From Chelativorans petroleitrophicus (GTDB taxonomy: Bacteria; Pseudomonadota; Alphaproteobacteria; Rhizobiales; Rhizobiaceae): a stretch of 64,000 bases of DNA. Below the pieces are notes generated by a model, which did not search any database, was not told the origin of the DNA, and saw only the letters and a program-made list of their open reading frames with translations. The stretch is taken from assembly GCF_025398195.1 (NCBI RefSeq), contig NZ_JAODNV010000006.1, forward strand, positions 231,271 to 295,270, given 5' to 3'. Both the position numbers and the translations under genes were made by a program. Each line of letters begins with the position of its first letter. Position 1 is the first letter of the stretch. This document shows, piece after piece, positions 28,367-42,170 of the stretch.

Positions 28367-28546
28367 ATGCCGGATCGGGAAAGAAAGATCGACCGCCTGT
28401 CGCGCGAGCAGACCGAGGCCTTCCTTCGGCGGTCGTCCATAACCTACCTGGAATGCTGCGTCAGCCTCATGCTGACGCATATGAGCCAGGAGGAAGTGGC
28501 AGCCATCCTCGATCAGGAAGCGAGGATGGTGCGCGACCTTGGCTAA
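28367..28546 (+). CDS. Small hypothetical protein after the oxidase cluster
   Basis: 59 residues, MPDRERKIDRL then LECCVSLMLTHMSQEEVAAIL, with adjacent cysteines and no membrane segment. The ATG has a gagg ribosome site in range. The reading frame extends back to 28274, but that part overlaps the previous gene. I do not recognise a family. It could be the last gene of the oxidase operon. Confidence 0.5.
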   Translation: MPDRERKIDRLSREQTEAFLRRSSITYLECCVSLMLTHMSQEEVAAILDQEARMVRDLG

Positions 28547-28558
28547 GGGCTGCTTCTT

Positions 28559-29440
28559 CTAACTTTCCCTACCGCCGAAGAGCTTCGTGAACTGCCGCTC
28601 GAGAAGCGGCCGCAGTTCCTCGCGCTCGAAGGCCATCGCGATATTCGCCTCGATGAACCCTTCCGGCGAGCCGCAGTCGAATGTCCTGCCCCGGAAGATG
28701 TGCGCATAGAAGGGCTGCTGGGAAAGGAGCCTCAGCATGGCGTCCGTGATCTGGATCTCGCCGCCCGCGCCCTTTTCCTGATTTTCCAGGAGTTGGAATA
28801 TCTCCGGCTGCAGGATGTAGCGTCCGCTGATGAAGAAGTTTGACGGAGCATCCTCGGGCTTCGGCTTTTCCACCATGGATGTGATTTCGAAGCCGTCCCG
28901 GACGTCACCGCCGCGCCCCACGATGCCGTATTTGTGCGTCTGGGACGGGTCGCATTCCTCGACGGAAACGACGTTGCCGCCCGTTTCCTCATAGAACTCC
29001 ACCATCTGCTTCAGGCAGCCCGGTTCCGAACGCATGATCATGTCGGGAAGCAGCAGCGCGAAGGGCTCGTCGCCAACCAGTTCGCGCGCGCACCATACGG
29101 CGTGCCCCAGTCCAAGCGGCTCCTGCTGGCGCGTGTAGCTGAGCTCGCCCGCCTTCGGCTGCATGGACTTGAGGCGTTCCAGAACGTCCGTCTTGCCGCG
29201 CCTGGAGAGCGTTTCGTAGAGCTCGAAGGCCACGTCAAAATGGTCTTCGATGGCGGTCTTGTTGCGGCCGGTGACAAAGATGAAATGTTCGATGCCGGCT
29301 TCCTGCGCTTCTTCCACCACATACTGGATCACGGGCCGATCGACGATGGTGAGCATTTCCTTGGGCAGCGCCTTGGTGGCCGGCAGGAACCGGGTGCCGA
29401 GACCGGCGACGGGGAAGACGGCTTTGCGGATTCTCTTCAT
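28559..29440 (-). CDS. galU: UTP--glucose-1-phosphate uridylyltransferase
   Basis: 293 residues. It has the nucleotidyltransferase signature [22 protein letters not shown] at the N-terminus (shortened here to its key G-x-G-T-R and K residues), then [13 protein letters not shown] and the sugar-binding [11 protein letters not shown]. It makes UDP-glucose for exopolysaccharide, LPS and cyclic glucan. ATG 29440 follows gaggag; upstream codons from 29533 are not conserved. It is a monocistronic unit facing the oxidase cluster. Confidence 0.95.
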   Translation of the reverse strand: MKRIRKAVFPVAGLGTRFLPATKALPKEMLTIVDRPVIQYVVEEAQEAGIEHFIFVTGRNKTAIEDHFDVAFELYETLSRRGKTDVLERLKSMQPKAGELSYTRQQEPLGLGHAVWCARELVGDEPFALLLPDMIMRSEPGCLKQMVEFYEETGGNVVSVEECDPSQTHKYGIVGRGGDVRDGFEITSMVEKPKPEDAPSNFFISGRYILQPEIFQLLENQEKGAGGEIQITDAMLRLLSQQPFYAHIFRGRTFDCGSPEGFIEANIAMAFEREELRPLLERQFTKLFGGRES

Positions 29441-29699
29441 GCGGAAAGCTCCTCGCGCTTGACGTTCGGAACGCCTCGGACAATGCTTATCGGGAACGTG
29501 AGCCTGCCTAGGAATTAAGGAAAGGCGGTGCAAACTTCAAAGCCTTAATTCCCGGCTGTCGCTTCAGTTCCTGCATCAGGACGTAAGACACGGGAGGAGC
29601 CTCCCTGCGTCCCAGGCAGCGGATCGGCGAACAATGGTAAACTCTTTCCTAACCACAACCGATCACAATCCCGTCCGATTTGTCGGATGGAGGTTTGCA

Positions 29700-30923
29700 A
29701 TGTTCAAGAGTGCAACCCCATGGGGGTGTGTTGCCACCAGAATGCTTGCGGCGATCGCGTTGGTGCTTCTCGGGGCGCAGGCGTCACTAGCGGATGCCGG
29801 ATTTCAGCGTTGGATAGCGGAGTTCCGTGCGGTGGCGATCCAGAACGGCATCTCCGGCCGGACCTATGACCGGGCTTTTCAGGGTGTCACCGCGCCCGAT
29901 CCGGAAGTGCTGGAAAAGGCGCACCATCAGCCCGAGTTCAGGGCCGAGCCCTGGGAGTATTTCGACAATCGGATCAATGAAGGAACGGTCTCCAAGGGCC
30001 GCATGCTTGCAAGGCAATGGGCGCCCTGGCTTGACCGAATCGAACAACACTTCGGCGTAAGCCGCTACATTCTTCTGGCGATCTGGTCGATCGAATCGAA
30101 CTATGGCGAGGCCCTGAAGAATCCGCGTGTGATGCGCAGCCTGCCGCGCTCGCTGGCCACGCTTGCCTATGCCGATCCAAAACGGGCCAAATTCGCCCGC
30201 ACACAGCTTATCGCCGCGCTGAAGATCCTCGAACGCGGGGATATCGATGTAGGCCATCTCACCAGCTCCTGGGCTGGCGCGATGGGGCACACACAGTTCA
30301 TCCCCACCAGCTATCAGGCCTATGCGGTCGACATGGACGGCGACGGCCGCCGCGACATCTGGAACTCCGTGCCCGACGCGCTGGCGACGGCGGCCAACCT
30401 TCTGCGGAAGAACGGCTGGCAGCCGGGCGAGACCTGGGGCTATGAGGTGGTGCTTCCCCCGGGCCGCAAATTCCCGGCCGGCACCATGCCGCTTTCCCGC
30501 TGGGCTTCCATCGGCGTGGTGCGCGCCAATGGGAAGGCTTTCCCGCGTCCCTCACAGGCGGCGGAGCTGAAGGTTCCCGATGGGCGGGAAGGGCCAGCCT
30601 TCCTGATGATCAAGAACTTTTTCGTGCTGAAGCGCTACAACAACGCCGACACTTATGCGCTGGCCGTTGGCCTGCTTGCCGATCAGATCGCCGGCTATGG
30701 CGGGCTCGTGCGCGATTGGAACCGGCCTTTCGAGCGGCTCACCCACACCGAGACGGCGGAACTGCAGCAGCGTCTCGGCGCTTTGGGCTACTATGACGGG
30801 CCGATTGACGGAAAGATCGGTTCCGGATCGCGCAAGGCGATCATGGAGTTTCAGGCCCGGATGGGAATGACCCAGAACGGTTATCCCAGCAAGGCGGTGC
30901 TGATGAAGCTCAGAGGCCACTAA
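29700..30923 (+). CDS. Lytic murein transglycosylase (MltB family) with peptidoglycan-binding tail
   Basis: 407 residues. An N-terminal export signal (MLAAIALVLLGAQASLADA) is followed by the SLT/MltB catalytic domain with Glu132 in AIWSIESNYG and the AGAMGHTQFIPTSY block, then a C-terminal PG_binding_1 domain from about 345 (LQQRLGALGYYDGPIDG). It cleaves the MurNAc-GlcNAc bond, forming 1,6-anhydroMurNAc, in the periplasm. The ATG follows ggagg; a longer frame from 29634 exists. Confidence 0.92.
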   Translation: MFKSATPWGCVATRMLAAIALVLLGAQASLADAGFQRWIAEFRAVAIQNGISGRTYDRAFQGVTAPDPEVLEKAHHQPEFRAEPWEYFDNRINEGTVSKGRMLARQWAPWLDRIEQHFGVSRYILLAIWSIESNYGEALKNPRVMRSLPRSLATLAYADPKRAKFARTQLIAALKILERGDIDVGHLTSSWAGAMGHTQFIPTSYQAYAVDMDGDGRRDIWNSVPDALATAANLLRKNGWQPGETWGYEVVLPPGRKFPAGTMPLSRWASIGVVRANGKAFPRPSQAAELKVPDGREGPAFLMIKNFFVLKRYNNADTYALAVGLLADQIAGYGGLVRDWNRPFERLTHTETAELQQRLGALGYYDGPIDGKIGSGSRKAIMEFQARMGMTQNGYPSKAVLMKLRGH

Positions 30924-31028
30924 ACCCCTTGCTGTGTTTCAGAGGCACGGAAAGGCACTAAATTATGTCTTGCGCAGTTCCGGACGGAAATCGGCGTCCG
31001 GAATTGCGCCAGCTAGGGAGAAATCAGG

Positions 31029-32198
31029 ATGGCGGCGGCTAAGGGCGAGCGGGAGGCGCGACGGCGGTCCCGCGCGCGCGCCGTTTGCATCCTTCTCGTA
31101 GCTCTTTCCGCCGTTTTCGCATGGCGCGCCGGGCAGGCCGAAGCTCAGGAGCTCATTCGCCGGCAGACCTTTTTCGAGCGTCTGTTCGGCGGGCCGCCCC
31201 CGCGCGAGGCCTTGCCGCCCCCTCCGGGTGGAGCCGTTTCGCCAAGGCAGCAGCCATCCATGCGCGCTCCCGCCCAGCGCGGCGTGCCGAGGAGGGCGCC
31301 CGCCGTGGCCGCGCCTGCGCCCGAGCCGGCCGCACCCGTCATTGAGAAGCTCGACAACGCTGTGAGGGTGCTGGTGGTCGGCGATTTCCTGGCGGCGGGC
31401 CTCGCAGAGGGATTGAACGAGGCCTATGCGGAATCGCCAGGCGTCACCATCGTTGACCGCACCAACGGCTCATCTGGTTTCGTCCGCGACGACTTTTACG
31501 ATTGGAACGCGGAGATCGGGCCCATCCTCGAGGGAGTCGAGCCGGCGGTCGCGATTGTAATGATCGGCTCCAACGACAGGCAATCGCTGCTCGTCGATGG
31601 GCGGTCGGAGCGGCCCCGGACGGAGGCCTGGCAGCGCGAATATGTGAGGCGCGTCACGGCCTTCGCCGAGACGATCCAGGACGCTGGAATTCCCATCATC
31701 TGGGTGGGCCTGCCGCCCTTCCGTTCGCAATCCATGTCGTCGGACATGCTGGCCTTCAACGATATGTACAAGCAGGCGGCGGAGGAGGTCGACGGCACCT
31801 TCGTGGACATCTGGGACGGCTTTGCCGACGAGAACGGCGCCTTCACCTTCACGGGGCCGGATGTGAACGGCCAGCCCGTCCGCCTGCGCGGCAGCGACGG
31901 GATCAATCTCACCCGCCCGGCCAAGCGCAAGGTGGCCTTTTATGTCGAGCAGCCGTTGAACAAGCTCTTGGGCTCTGCCGCTTCTCCCGGCATCGGCCGC
32001 GAGGAGCTTGCGAACCTGCCGCCCCCGGGCTTGCTCGCCGGCAAGCCAGGCGATCTTTCGCGCACGGCTCCGATCTCGCTCGCCGCACCTCAGCTTGACG
32101 GCGGCGACGCGCTCATGGGCGCAACGCCCTTATCTCCTGTTGACCGCTCGGTGCCGTCAGCCCAGCGGGGCCGCGCCGACGACTTCCGCCTGCCGTAA
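31029..32198 (+). CDS. DUF459-type SGNH hydrolase, exported
   Basis: 389 residues. It has an N-terminal hydrophobic signal (ILLVALSAVFAWRAGQAEA), a Pro/Ala-rich linker (residues about 60-110) and an SGNH-like domain with VLVVGDFLAAGLAEGL and a GSNDRQ block. The usual GDS serine context reads GDFLAAG, as in the DUF459 family, so the serine nucleophile is not evident. It is likely a periplasmic or envelope esterase-like protein of unknown substrate. It starts 105 bases after the transglycosylase and may be co-transcribed. Confidence 0.8.
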   Translation: MAAAKGEREARRRSRARAVCILLVALSAVFAWRAGQAEAQELIRRQTFFERLFGGPPPREALPPPPGGAVSPRQQPSMRAPAQRGVPRRAPAVAAPAPEPAAPVIEKLDNAVRVLVVGDFLAAGLAEGLNEAYAESPGVTIVDRTNGSSGFVRDDFYDWNAEIGPILEGVEPAVAIVMIGSNDRQSLLVDGRSERPRTEAWQREYVRRVTAFAETIQDAGIPIIWVGLPPFRSQSMSSDMLAFNDMYKQAAEEVDGTFVDIWDGFADENGAFTFTGPDVNGQPVRLRGSDGINLTRPAKRKVAFYVEQPLNKLLGSAASPGIGREELANLPPPGLLAGKPGDLSRTAPISLAAPQLDGGDALMGATPLSPVDRSVPSAQRGRADDFRLP

Positions 32199-32328
32199 GT
32201 ACGCTTTGTCCGTCCAACGGGCCGCTGGAGCCGCCTTCCGCTTTTCCTGTGGGTGAAGGCACGCGTTATGACGGGCTGATGCCGGGCCTGCGGACCTGCC
32301 CCCCGCATGCCCGTGCAGAACTTCCAAG

Positions 32329-33783
32329 CTACCGCGGCAGAACGCTGCATCCCATCAGAAATTCGTCGATGGCGCGGGCGGCCTGCCGGCCTTCGCGGAT
32401 CGCCCACACCACCAGCGACTGACCGCGGCGCACATCTCCGGCCGCAAAGAGCTTATCCACGCTTGTGCGGTAATCCCGGTCATTGGCCAGAACGTTGGTG
32501 GAATTGCGCCGGTCGACGGTGGTGGCAAGCTTGTCGCCAAGTTCGCTCAGAACCCCCGTTTCCAGCGGCCCGGAAAAGCCGATGGCGATGAACGCAAGGT
32601 CCGCCTTGATGACGAATTCCGTGCCGGCGATCGGCTTGCGTTTCTCATCCACCTGGCAGCATTTCACGCCGGTAAGCTGGCCGTCCTCGCCGATGAATTC
32701 GAGGGTTGCCACCTGGAACGCGCGCTCCGCACCCTCCGCCTGGGAGCTGGACACGCGCATCTTGGTCGCCCAATAGGGCCAAACGGTAAGCTTGTCCTCT
32801 TTTTCAGGCGGTCTCGGGCGGATGTCGAGCTGGGTCACGCGCACCGCGCCCTGGCGGAAGGCCGTGCCGATGCAGTCTGACGCCGTATCGCCACCGCCCA
32901 CCACGACCACATGCTTGCCGCTGGCAAGTATGGGCTCGGACGCCCAGGCAACCGACTGGGTGTTCTCACCGCCGATGCGCCGGTTCTGCTGCACGAGATA
33001 GGGCATGGCATCATAGACGCCATTGAGCTCGACACCCGGAATGCCCGCTGCCCGCGGCTTCTCCGAGCCGCCGCAATAAAGCACCGCGTCATATTCGGCT
33101 AGCAACTCGGCGACCGGCTTGTCGACACCGACATTGACGCCGCAGAAGAAGGTCACACCTTCACCCTGCATCTGCTCGATGCGGCGGTCGATGAAGCGCT
33201 TCTCGATCTTGAAATCGGGGATGCCGTAGCGCATCAGCCCGCCGGGGCGGCTCTCGCGCTCATAGACATGCACCTCATGGCCCGCGCGCCCAAGCTGCTG
33301 GGCGGCCGCCATGCCAGCGGGACCCGAACCGATGATGGCGACGCGCTTGCCGGTTCTCTTCTCCGCTGGCTGCGGGCGCAGATAGCCGAGCTCATAGGCC
33401 TTGTCGGCAATCGCCTGCTCGATGGTCTTGATCGTCACCGGCACGTCTTCAAGGTTCAGCGTGCAGGCCTCCTCGCATGGCGCGGGGCAGATGCGGCCCG
33501 TCCATTCGGGGAAATTGTTGGTGGAATGGAGGTTGCGGATCGCCTCCTCCCAGTTGCCCTGATAGACGAGGTCGTTCCAGTCCGGAATCTGGTTATGCAC
33601 CGGGCAGCCCGTCGGCCCATGGCAATAGGGGATGCCGCAGTCCATGCATCGGGCGGCCTGTTTCGAGACCTCCTGGTCCGACATCGGTATCGTGAATTCG
33701 CGGAAATGCCGGATGCGATCCGACGCCGGCTGGTACTTGTTCTCCTGCCGGTCGATCTCCAGAAAGCCTGTCACCTTGCCCAT
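32329..33783 (-). CDS. gltD: Glutamate synthase (NADPH) small subunit
   Basis: 484 residues. The N-terminal iron-sulfur region has CMDCGIPYC and CPAPCEEAC cysteine clusters, followed by FAD (VAIIGSGPAGMAAAQQLG) and NADPH (VVVVGGGDTASDCIGTA) Rossmann motifs. It passes electrons from NADPH to GltB for reductive transfer of the glutamine amide to 2-oxoglutarate. It lies downstream of gltB on the same strand, but a vapBC pair sits between them. Confidence 0.95.
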   Translation of the reverse strand: MGKVTGFLEIDRQENKYQPASDRIRHFREFTIPMSDQEVSKQAARCMDCGIPYCHGPTGCPVHNQIPDWNDLVYQGNWEEAIRNLHSTNNFPEWTGRICPAPCEEACTLNLEDVPVTIKTIEQAIADKAYELGYLRPQPAEKRTGKRVAIIGSGPAGMAAAQQLGRAGHEVHVYERESRPGGLMRYGIPDFKIEKRFIDRRIEQMQGEGVTFFCGVNVGVDKPVAELLAEYDAVLYCGGSEKPRAAGIPGVELNGVYDAMPYLVQQNRRIGGENTQSVAWASEPILASGKHVVVVGGGDTASDCIGTAFRQGAVRVTQLDIRPRPPEKEDKLTVWPYWATKMRVSSSQAEGAERAFQVATLEFIGEDGQLTGVKCCQVDEKRKPIAGTEFVIKADLAFIAIGFSGPLETGVLSELGDKLATTVDRRNSTNVLANDRDYRTSVDKLFAAGDVRRGQSLVVWAIREGRQAARAIDEFLMGCSVLPR

Positions 33784-33807
33784 GCTTGTTCCTTGTTCCT
33801 GACGGCC

Positions 33808-34209
33808 CTAAGCCCGAACCCAGTTTTCCAATTTGAGACCCGGTACGCCGGTAAACCCCTTGTCATCACTCACGAGCGTTGCATCCAGAGCGAGTGCATG
33901 CGCCGCAATCCATAAATCGTTCGGGCCCATGGATTTGCGCTGCCGTTCGGCCCAGGCCCGAAGGTCGCCGTAAAGATCGTCCGCCGGGTCCTCCAGGGGC
34001 CAGGCGGGAATGGCCTGAAGGAGAATATCCAGACGTTCCCGGCCACGAACATTCCCGTTTTTCTTCAAGTCATACAGAATCTCACCTTTGACGACGATGC
34101 CTGTTCCGATCTCATCGCTGCTGTGGGACCGGAGAGCTTCATCGACAGAGCCACCCGGATTCCGGATTGCCGCGGAGATCACGTTGCTGTCGAGGAGGAA
34201 CCGGCTCAT
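33808..34209 (-). CDS. vapC: VapC-type PIN-domain toxin
   Basis: 133 residues, PIN domain: Asp7 in FLLDSNVISAAI, a central acidic residue in KGEILYDL, and GPNDLWIAAHALALDATLVSDD carrying the C-terminal acidic pair. VapC proteins are Mg-dependent RNases that cleave tRNA or rRNA when free of antitoxin. The gene overlaps the antitoxin stop by four bases, as is usual. It lies 24 bases before gltD, reading in the same direction. Confidence 0.88.
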   Translation of the reverse strand: MSRFLLDSNVISAAIRNPGGSVDEALRSHSSDEIGTGIVVKGEILYDLKKNGNVRGRERLDILLQAIPAWPLEDPADDLYGDLRAWAERQRKSMGPNDLWIAAHALALDATLVSDDKGFTGVPGLKLENWVRA

Positions 34210-34475
34210 AGTTTGACATCATCGAGCGGAAGCATGTCGGCGTCTCCGGGGTCGCCGGGAAAGTCCTCCATAGGGCCCTGCTCCTTGAGCCAGTCCAGCG
34301 CCTCGATGAGGGACATCTTGCGCGCCTTGGGCCTCAGATGCAGGGAGCCGTTCTCGTCTCGCGAGACGAGAACCTTGTCGGTTTGAAACTCGAACTCCTT
34401 CGGAATGCGTATTGCCTGGCTCCGCCCGTTGCGGAACACACTGACTTCCTTCTCTTCCCGCTGGTGGATACCCAT
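34206..34475 (-). CDS. vapB: VapB-type antitoxin
   Basis: 89 residues. The N-terminal AbrB/SpoVT swapped-hairpin domain (VFRNGRSQAIRIPKEFEF, then VLVSRDENGSLHLRP) binds DNA; the acidic C-terminal tail (EDFPGDPGDADMLPLDD) would neutralise VapC. ATG 34475 is chosen because ggagg lies five bases upstream; M1 at 34487 overlaps the operator-like repeat. VapB normally represses its own operon. Confidence 0.88.
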   Translation of the reverse strand: MGIHQREEKEVSVFRNGRSQAIRIPKEFEFQTDKVLVSRDENGSLHLRPKARKMSLIEALDWLKEQGPMEDFPGDPGDADMLPLDDVKL

Positions 34476-34484
34476 GCGCGCCTC

Positions 34485-34516
34485 CATATGGCATATGCCG
34501 TGACATCTGCCATATG
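34485..34516. promoter_or_regulatory. Putative VapB operator: 9-bp inverted repeat
   Basis: CATATGGCA (34485-34493) and TGCCATATG (34508-34516) are perfect inverted copies, 14 bases apart. A second perfect 10-base palindrome, GGCATATGCC, sits at 34490-34499. The site lies directly upstream of the vapB ribosome site, where autoregulated antitoxin operators are found. Binding is inferred from position and symmetry. Confidence 0.65.
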
Positions 34517-34532
34517 ATTTCTCCTTTCAAAC

Positions 34533-39260
<4,728 letters not shown>

Positions 39261-39742
39261 CGTCGCGTCCTTTGCATTCTGCCCCTAGCGGGGCGTCGGT
39301 TTTTCTATGTCTGGGCGGCCGTTTCGGCAGCGCATCCTTAAGGATCGCTCTGCATGTCTTGCGAAGGAGCGGAAGGCGTACTCTTCCGCCGCTTACGGCA
39401 CGCTTCTTTCACTTGGACGGCACAAGCAGGCCCATGCCTGTGGCGCCGCCATATCCGCGTATTTCTCGGCTCAAACCCAGCGCAATCTGCTGCGTGAGTT
39501 GGCCTCCAACGACGCGGATAAATAAGACAGCAATCCTGTCCTATTTCCTCCCATGCCAGAAAATGGCGTGGCGTACAAGACGGAAATGTAAAAAATCCAT
39601 GCTGCTGACGCAACAAAGTTACGGAAATGCCGCTTTTCCAGCACGTTGCCGCCATCTCGAGCAGGCCTTCCACTTTACTTAAGCCTTGAAACCCGGCTGG
39701 CAACACGCGAGTGTGCGCGCCGCAAATCAGGGACAGATGCCG
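39261..39742. other. Divergent intergenic region gltB / aldolase
   Basis: About 480 bases without a supported gene. A hairpin of 11 bp with one mismatch (AAATAAGACAG / CTGTCCTATTT, 39520-39546) is visible, and a five-bp hairpin (GCCCC/GGGGC, 39281-39294) sits just above the gltB start. The region is AT-richer than its neighbours and must contain two promoters. I could not assign an RNA family. Confidence 0.45.
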
Positions 39743-40789
39743 ATGAATTTTGCTTCCGATAACTGGGCAGGCGCCCATCCAGCCATCTGCGAAGCTCTTT
39801 CCGCTCACGCGCACGGGTTCCATGAGGCCTATGGTCAGGGTGAACTCGACCGGAAGGTCGAGCGACTCTTCTGCGAGATTTTTGAGCGCGATGTGGCCAT
39901 TTTCTTTGTGGCGACAGGCACGGCCGCCAATTCCCTGTCCATGACCCTTCTCAACCGGCCGGGTGGTGTGGTCTTCGCCCATCAGCAGGCCCACATGCGG
40001 GAGGATGAAGGCGGGGCGCCGGAATATCTGACCGGCGGAGCGCGCGTCCATGGCGTGAGCGGCCCGCTTGGTCGTATCGATCCCGCGGCGCTTGAGGCCG
40101 CCATTCGCCTTTATCCGGCCGAGTTCATCCACGCCGGCCAGCCAATGGCCGTCTCCATCACCCAGTCGAACGAGATCGGCGGGGTCTATTCCCTGGAGGA
40201 GATCGAGGCAATTGCAGGCATATGCCGCGCCCATGATCTGCCGCTGCACATGGACGGCGCGCGTTTTGCCAATGCGCTGGTCTCGCTCGGCACCACGCCC
40301 GCCGAGATGACATGGAAGCGGGGCGTGGATATCGTCTCCTTCGGTGCCACCAAGAACGGCTGTTGGTGCGCGGAAGCAATTGTAGTGATGGACCCGGCAC
40401 GCGCCCGCGACATGCCGTTCCTGCGCAAGCGCGCGGCGCACCTCTTCTCGAAGTCGCGATTCATCGCCGCGCAGTTCGAGGCTTATTTCCGCGACGATCT
40501 GTGGCTCAGGAATGCTCGGCACGCCAATGCCATGGCCGCCAGCCTTGCCGCGCACATCAGCAAAGCCGCGACGGCCCGCCTTGCTTGGCAGCCGCAGGCC
40601 AATGAGGTCTTTGCCATCCTGAGGGAGGAAACCGCCGCAGCCCTGCGCGAGCGCGGGGCGTTCTTCTATCCCTGGAATGCGCCCGCCGGGCTCCAGCTTG
40701 CCCGGGGTGAGGGGCTTTACCGCTTCGTCACCTCCTTCGCCACGACGGTGGAGGAAGTGGAGGTTTTTGGCGCGATGCTTGACCGGTAG
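39743..40789 (+). CDS. Threonine aldolase-family PLP enzyme
   Basis: 348 residues, fold-type I. The key blocks are FASDNWAGAHPAI, the LPLHMDGARFANALVSLG segment with the PLP-binding Asp, and the lysine in SFGATKNGCW. Family members cleave L-threonine or L-allo-threonine to glycine and acetaldehyde; rhizobial relatives may prefer other beta-hydroxy amino acids. The start could be ATG 39737 or 39743; both sit near agggac. Confidence 0.9.
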   Translation: MNFASDNWAGAHPAICEALSAHAHGFHEAYGQGELDRKVERLFCEIFERDVAIFFVATGTAANSLSMTLLNRPGGVVFAHQQAHMREDEGGAPEYLTGGARVHGVSGPLGRIDPAALEAAIRLYPAEFIHAGQPMAVSITQSNEIGGVYSLEEIEAIAGICRAHDLPLHMDGARFANALVSLGTTPAEMTWKRGVDIVSFGATKNGCWCAEAIVVMDPARARDMPFLRKRAAHLFSKSRFIAAQFEAYFRDDLWLRNARHANAMAASLAAHISKAATARLAWQPQANEVFAILREETAAALRERGAFFYPWNAPAGLQLARGEGLYRFVTSFATTVEEVEVFGAMLDR

Positions 40790-41030
40790 CGGGGCTTCGG
40801 GCGGACGGAGCGGTGTGCGCCGGCGGCCGCTGCCGTTCTCGTCCACTCCCTTGAATTGGGAGCCTGAGCGGCTGGTGCCGGCCACCCTTCCTGTCCCCCA
40901 CGACGTGCGGGAGAGGTGGCTCATGTGGAGCGCGCGGGCCAGACCAGAGAGGGGATTTTAAGGTGGCGTTGCCAGCGGCTTGTCAGAACCCCCGCAACCA
41001 CAAAGGAGCTCAGCGCTGGATCAAGCGCGT

Positions 41031-42026
41031 CTAGGCAACGCCGATCCTAAGAAGATCATGGAAGTGGACGATGCCGACTGGGCGATCGTCCTCGGTCACG
41101 ACCAGCGCGCTGATTGCATGCTGGTTGAGCAGCGCCATGGCCTGGCTCGCCAGCATGTCCGGGCGCACGGTCTTTGGCGCGCGCGTCATGATGTCGTCCA
41201 CCACGAGCTCGGCCAGATTGCGGTGAAGGTTGCGAGCCAGATCGCCGTCGGTGATGATGCCGGCAAGTCGGCCGTCCCCGTCCACCACGCACACGCAGCC
41301 GACCCGCTTCTTCGAGAGCGTCATGACTGCGTCGGGCATTTTCGTGCCTGGCGGCACGATCGGGATGTCATCGCCCCGGCGCATGATGTCGCCGATATGG
41401 GTGAGATTGGCGCCGAGCTGGCCGCCCGGATGGAAGGTGCGGAAATGATCCGCCGTAAAGCCGCGCGCTTCCAGAAGCGCCACGGCCAGCGCATCGCCGA
41501 TGACGAGCTGCAGGAGGGTGGAGGTGGTGGGCGCCAGCCCATGCGGGCAGGCCTCGGTGACTTTGGGCAGCATGAGCACGACGCTTGCCTCGCGCGCGAG
41601 CGCCGAGCTCAGCCCGGAGGTGATTGCTATGATGGGAATGGAAAAGCGCCGCGCATAGGCCACAATGCCCTTCAGCTCCGGGCTTTCACCGGACCAGGAC
41701 AGCGCCACGATGGCATCGTCGCGTGTGATCATGCCCAGATCGCCGTGATTAGCCTCGGCCGGATGCACGAAATAAGCGGGCGTGCCGGTGGAGGCGAGCG
41801 TGGCGGCGATTTTAGAGCCGATGTGGCCGCTCTTGCCCACGCCGGTCACGATGACACGGCCGGGAATGCCGGCGATCGTTTCAACAGCCTGGGCGAACGG
41901 TTCGGCGAGCCCGTTGTCCAGCACCTCGGCAAGCGCTGCAAGCGCGGCTTGTTCCGCCTCAAGCGTGCGGGTGGCGGAGGCGATCGCCTTGCTCCGGTCG
42001 AGCCGCTTGGTGGTCTTGGTCAGCAT
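41031..42026 (-). CDS. kdsD: Arabinose-5-phosphate isomerase (KpsF/GutQ family)
   Basis: 331 residues. The N-terminal SIS domain (VTGVGKSGHIGSKIAATLAST, SWSGESPELKGIVAYARR) is followed by a CBS pair (about 205-331) including VGCVCVVDGDGRLAGIITDGD. It interconverts ribulose-5-P and arabinose-5-P for KDO and hence LPS. ATG 42026 follows gaggtaag; the longer frame from 42077 is weaker. Transcribed divergently from the outer-membrane barrel gene. Confidence 0.92.
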   Translation of the reverse strand: MLTKTTKRLDRSKAIASATRTLEAEQAALAALAEVLDNGLAEPFAQAVETIAGIPGRVIVTGVGKSGHIGSKIAATLASTGTPAYFVHPAEANHGDLGMITRDDAIVALSWSGESPELKGIVAYARRFSIPIIAITSGLSSALAREASVVLMLPKVTEACPHGLAPTTSTLLQLVIGDALAVALLEARGFTADHFRTFHPGGQLGANLTHIGDIMRRGDDIPIVPPGTKMPDAVMTLSKKRVGCVCVVDGDGRLAGIITDGDLARNLHRNLAELVVDDIMTRAPKTVRPDMLASQAMALLNQHAISALVVTEDDRPVGIVHFHDLLRIGVA

Positions 42027-42170
42027 GAGGATGCGCTTACCTCTTTCGCTCCGGCATGTCCATCGGTTGGCTTCCATCGCGCGCCGGTGGTGAGCTTCAC
42101 CTTGTGTTAACCGAAGGCTTTTACCTTTTGATTACCATACGCGGCCCGGACCGCGGGGATTGGGGTGGCA

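Noticed and set aside
40790..41030. Possible small gene or RNA between the aldolase and kdsD
   Set aside because: No ribosome site, conserved frame or terminator could be supported.
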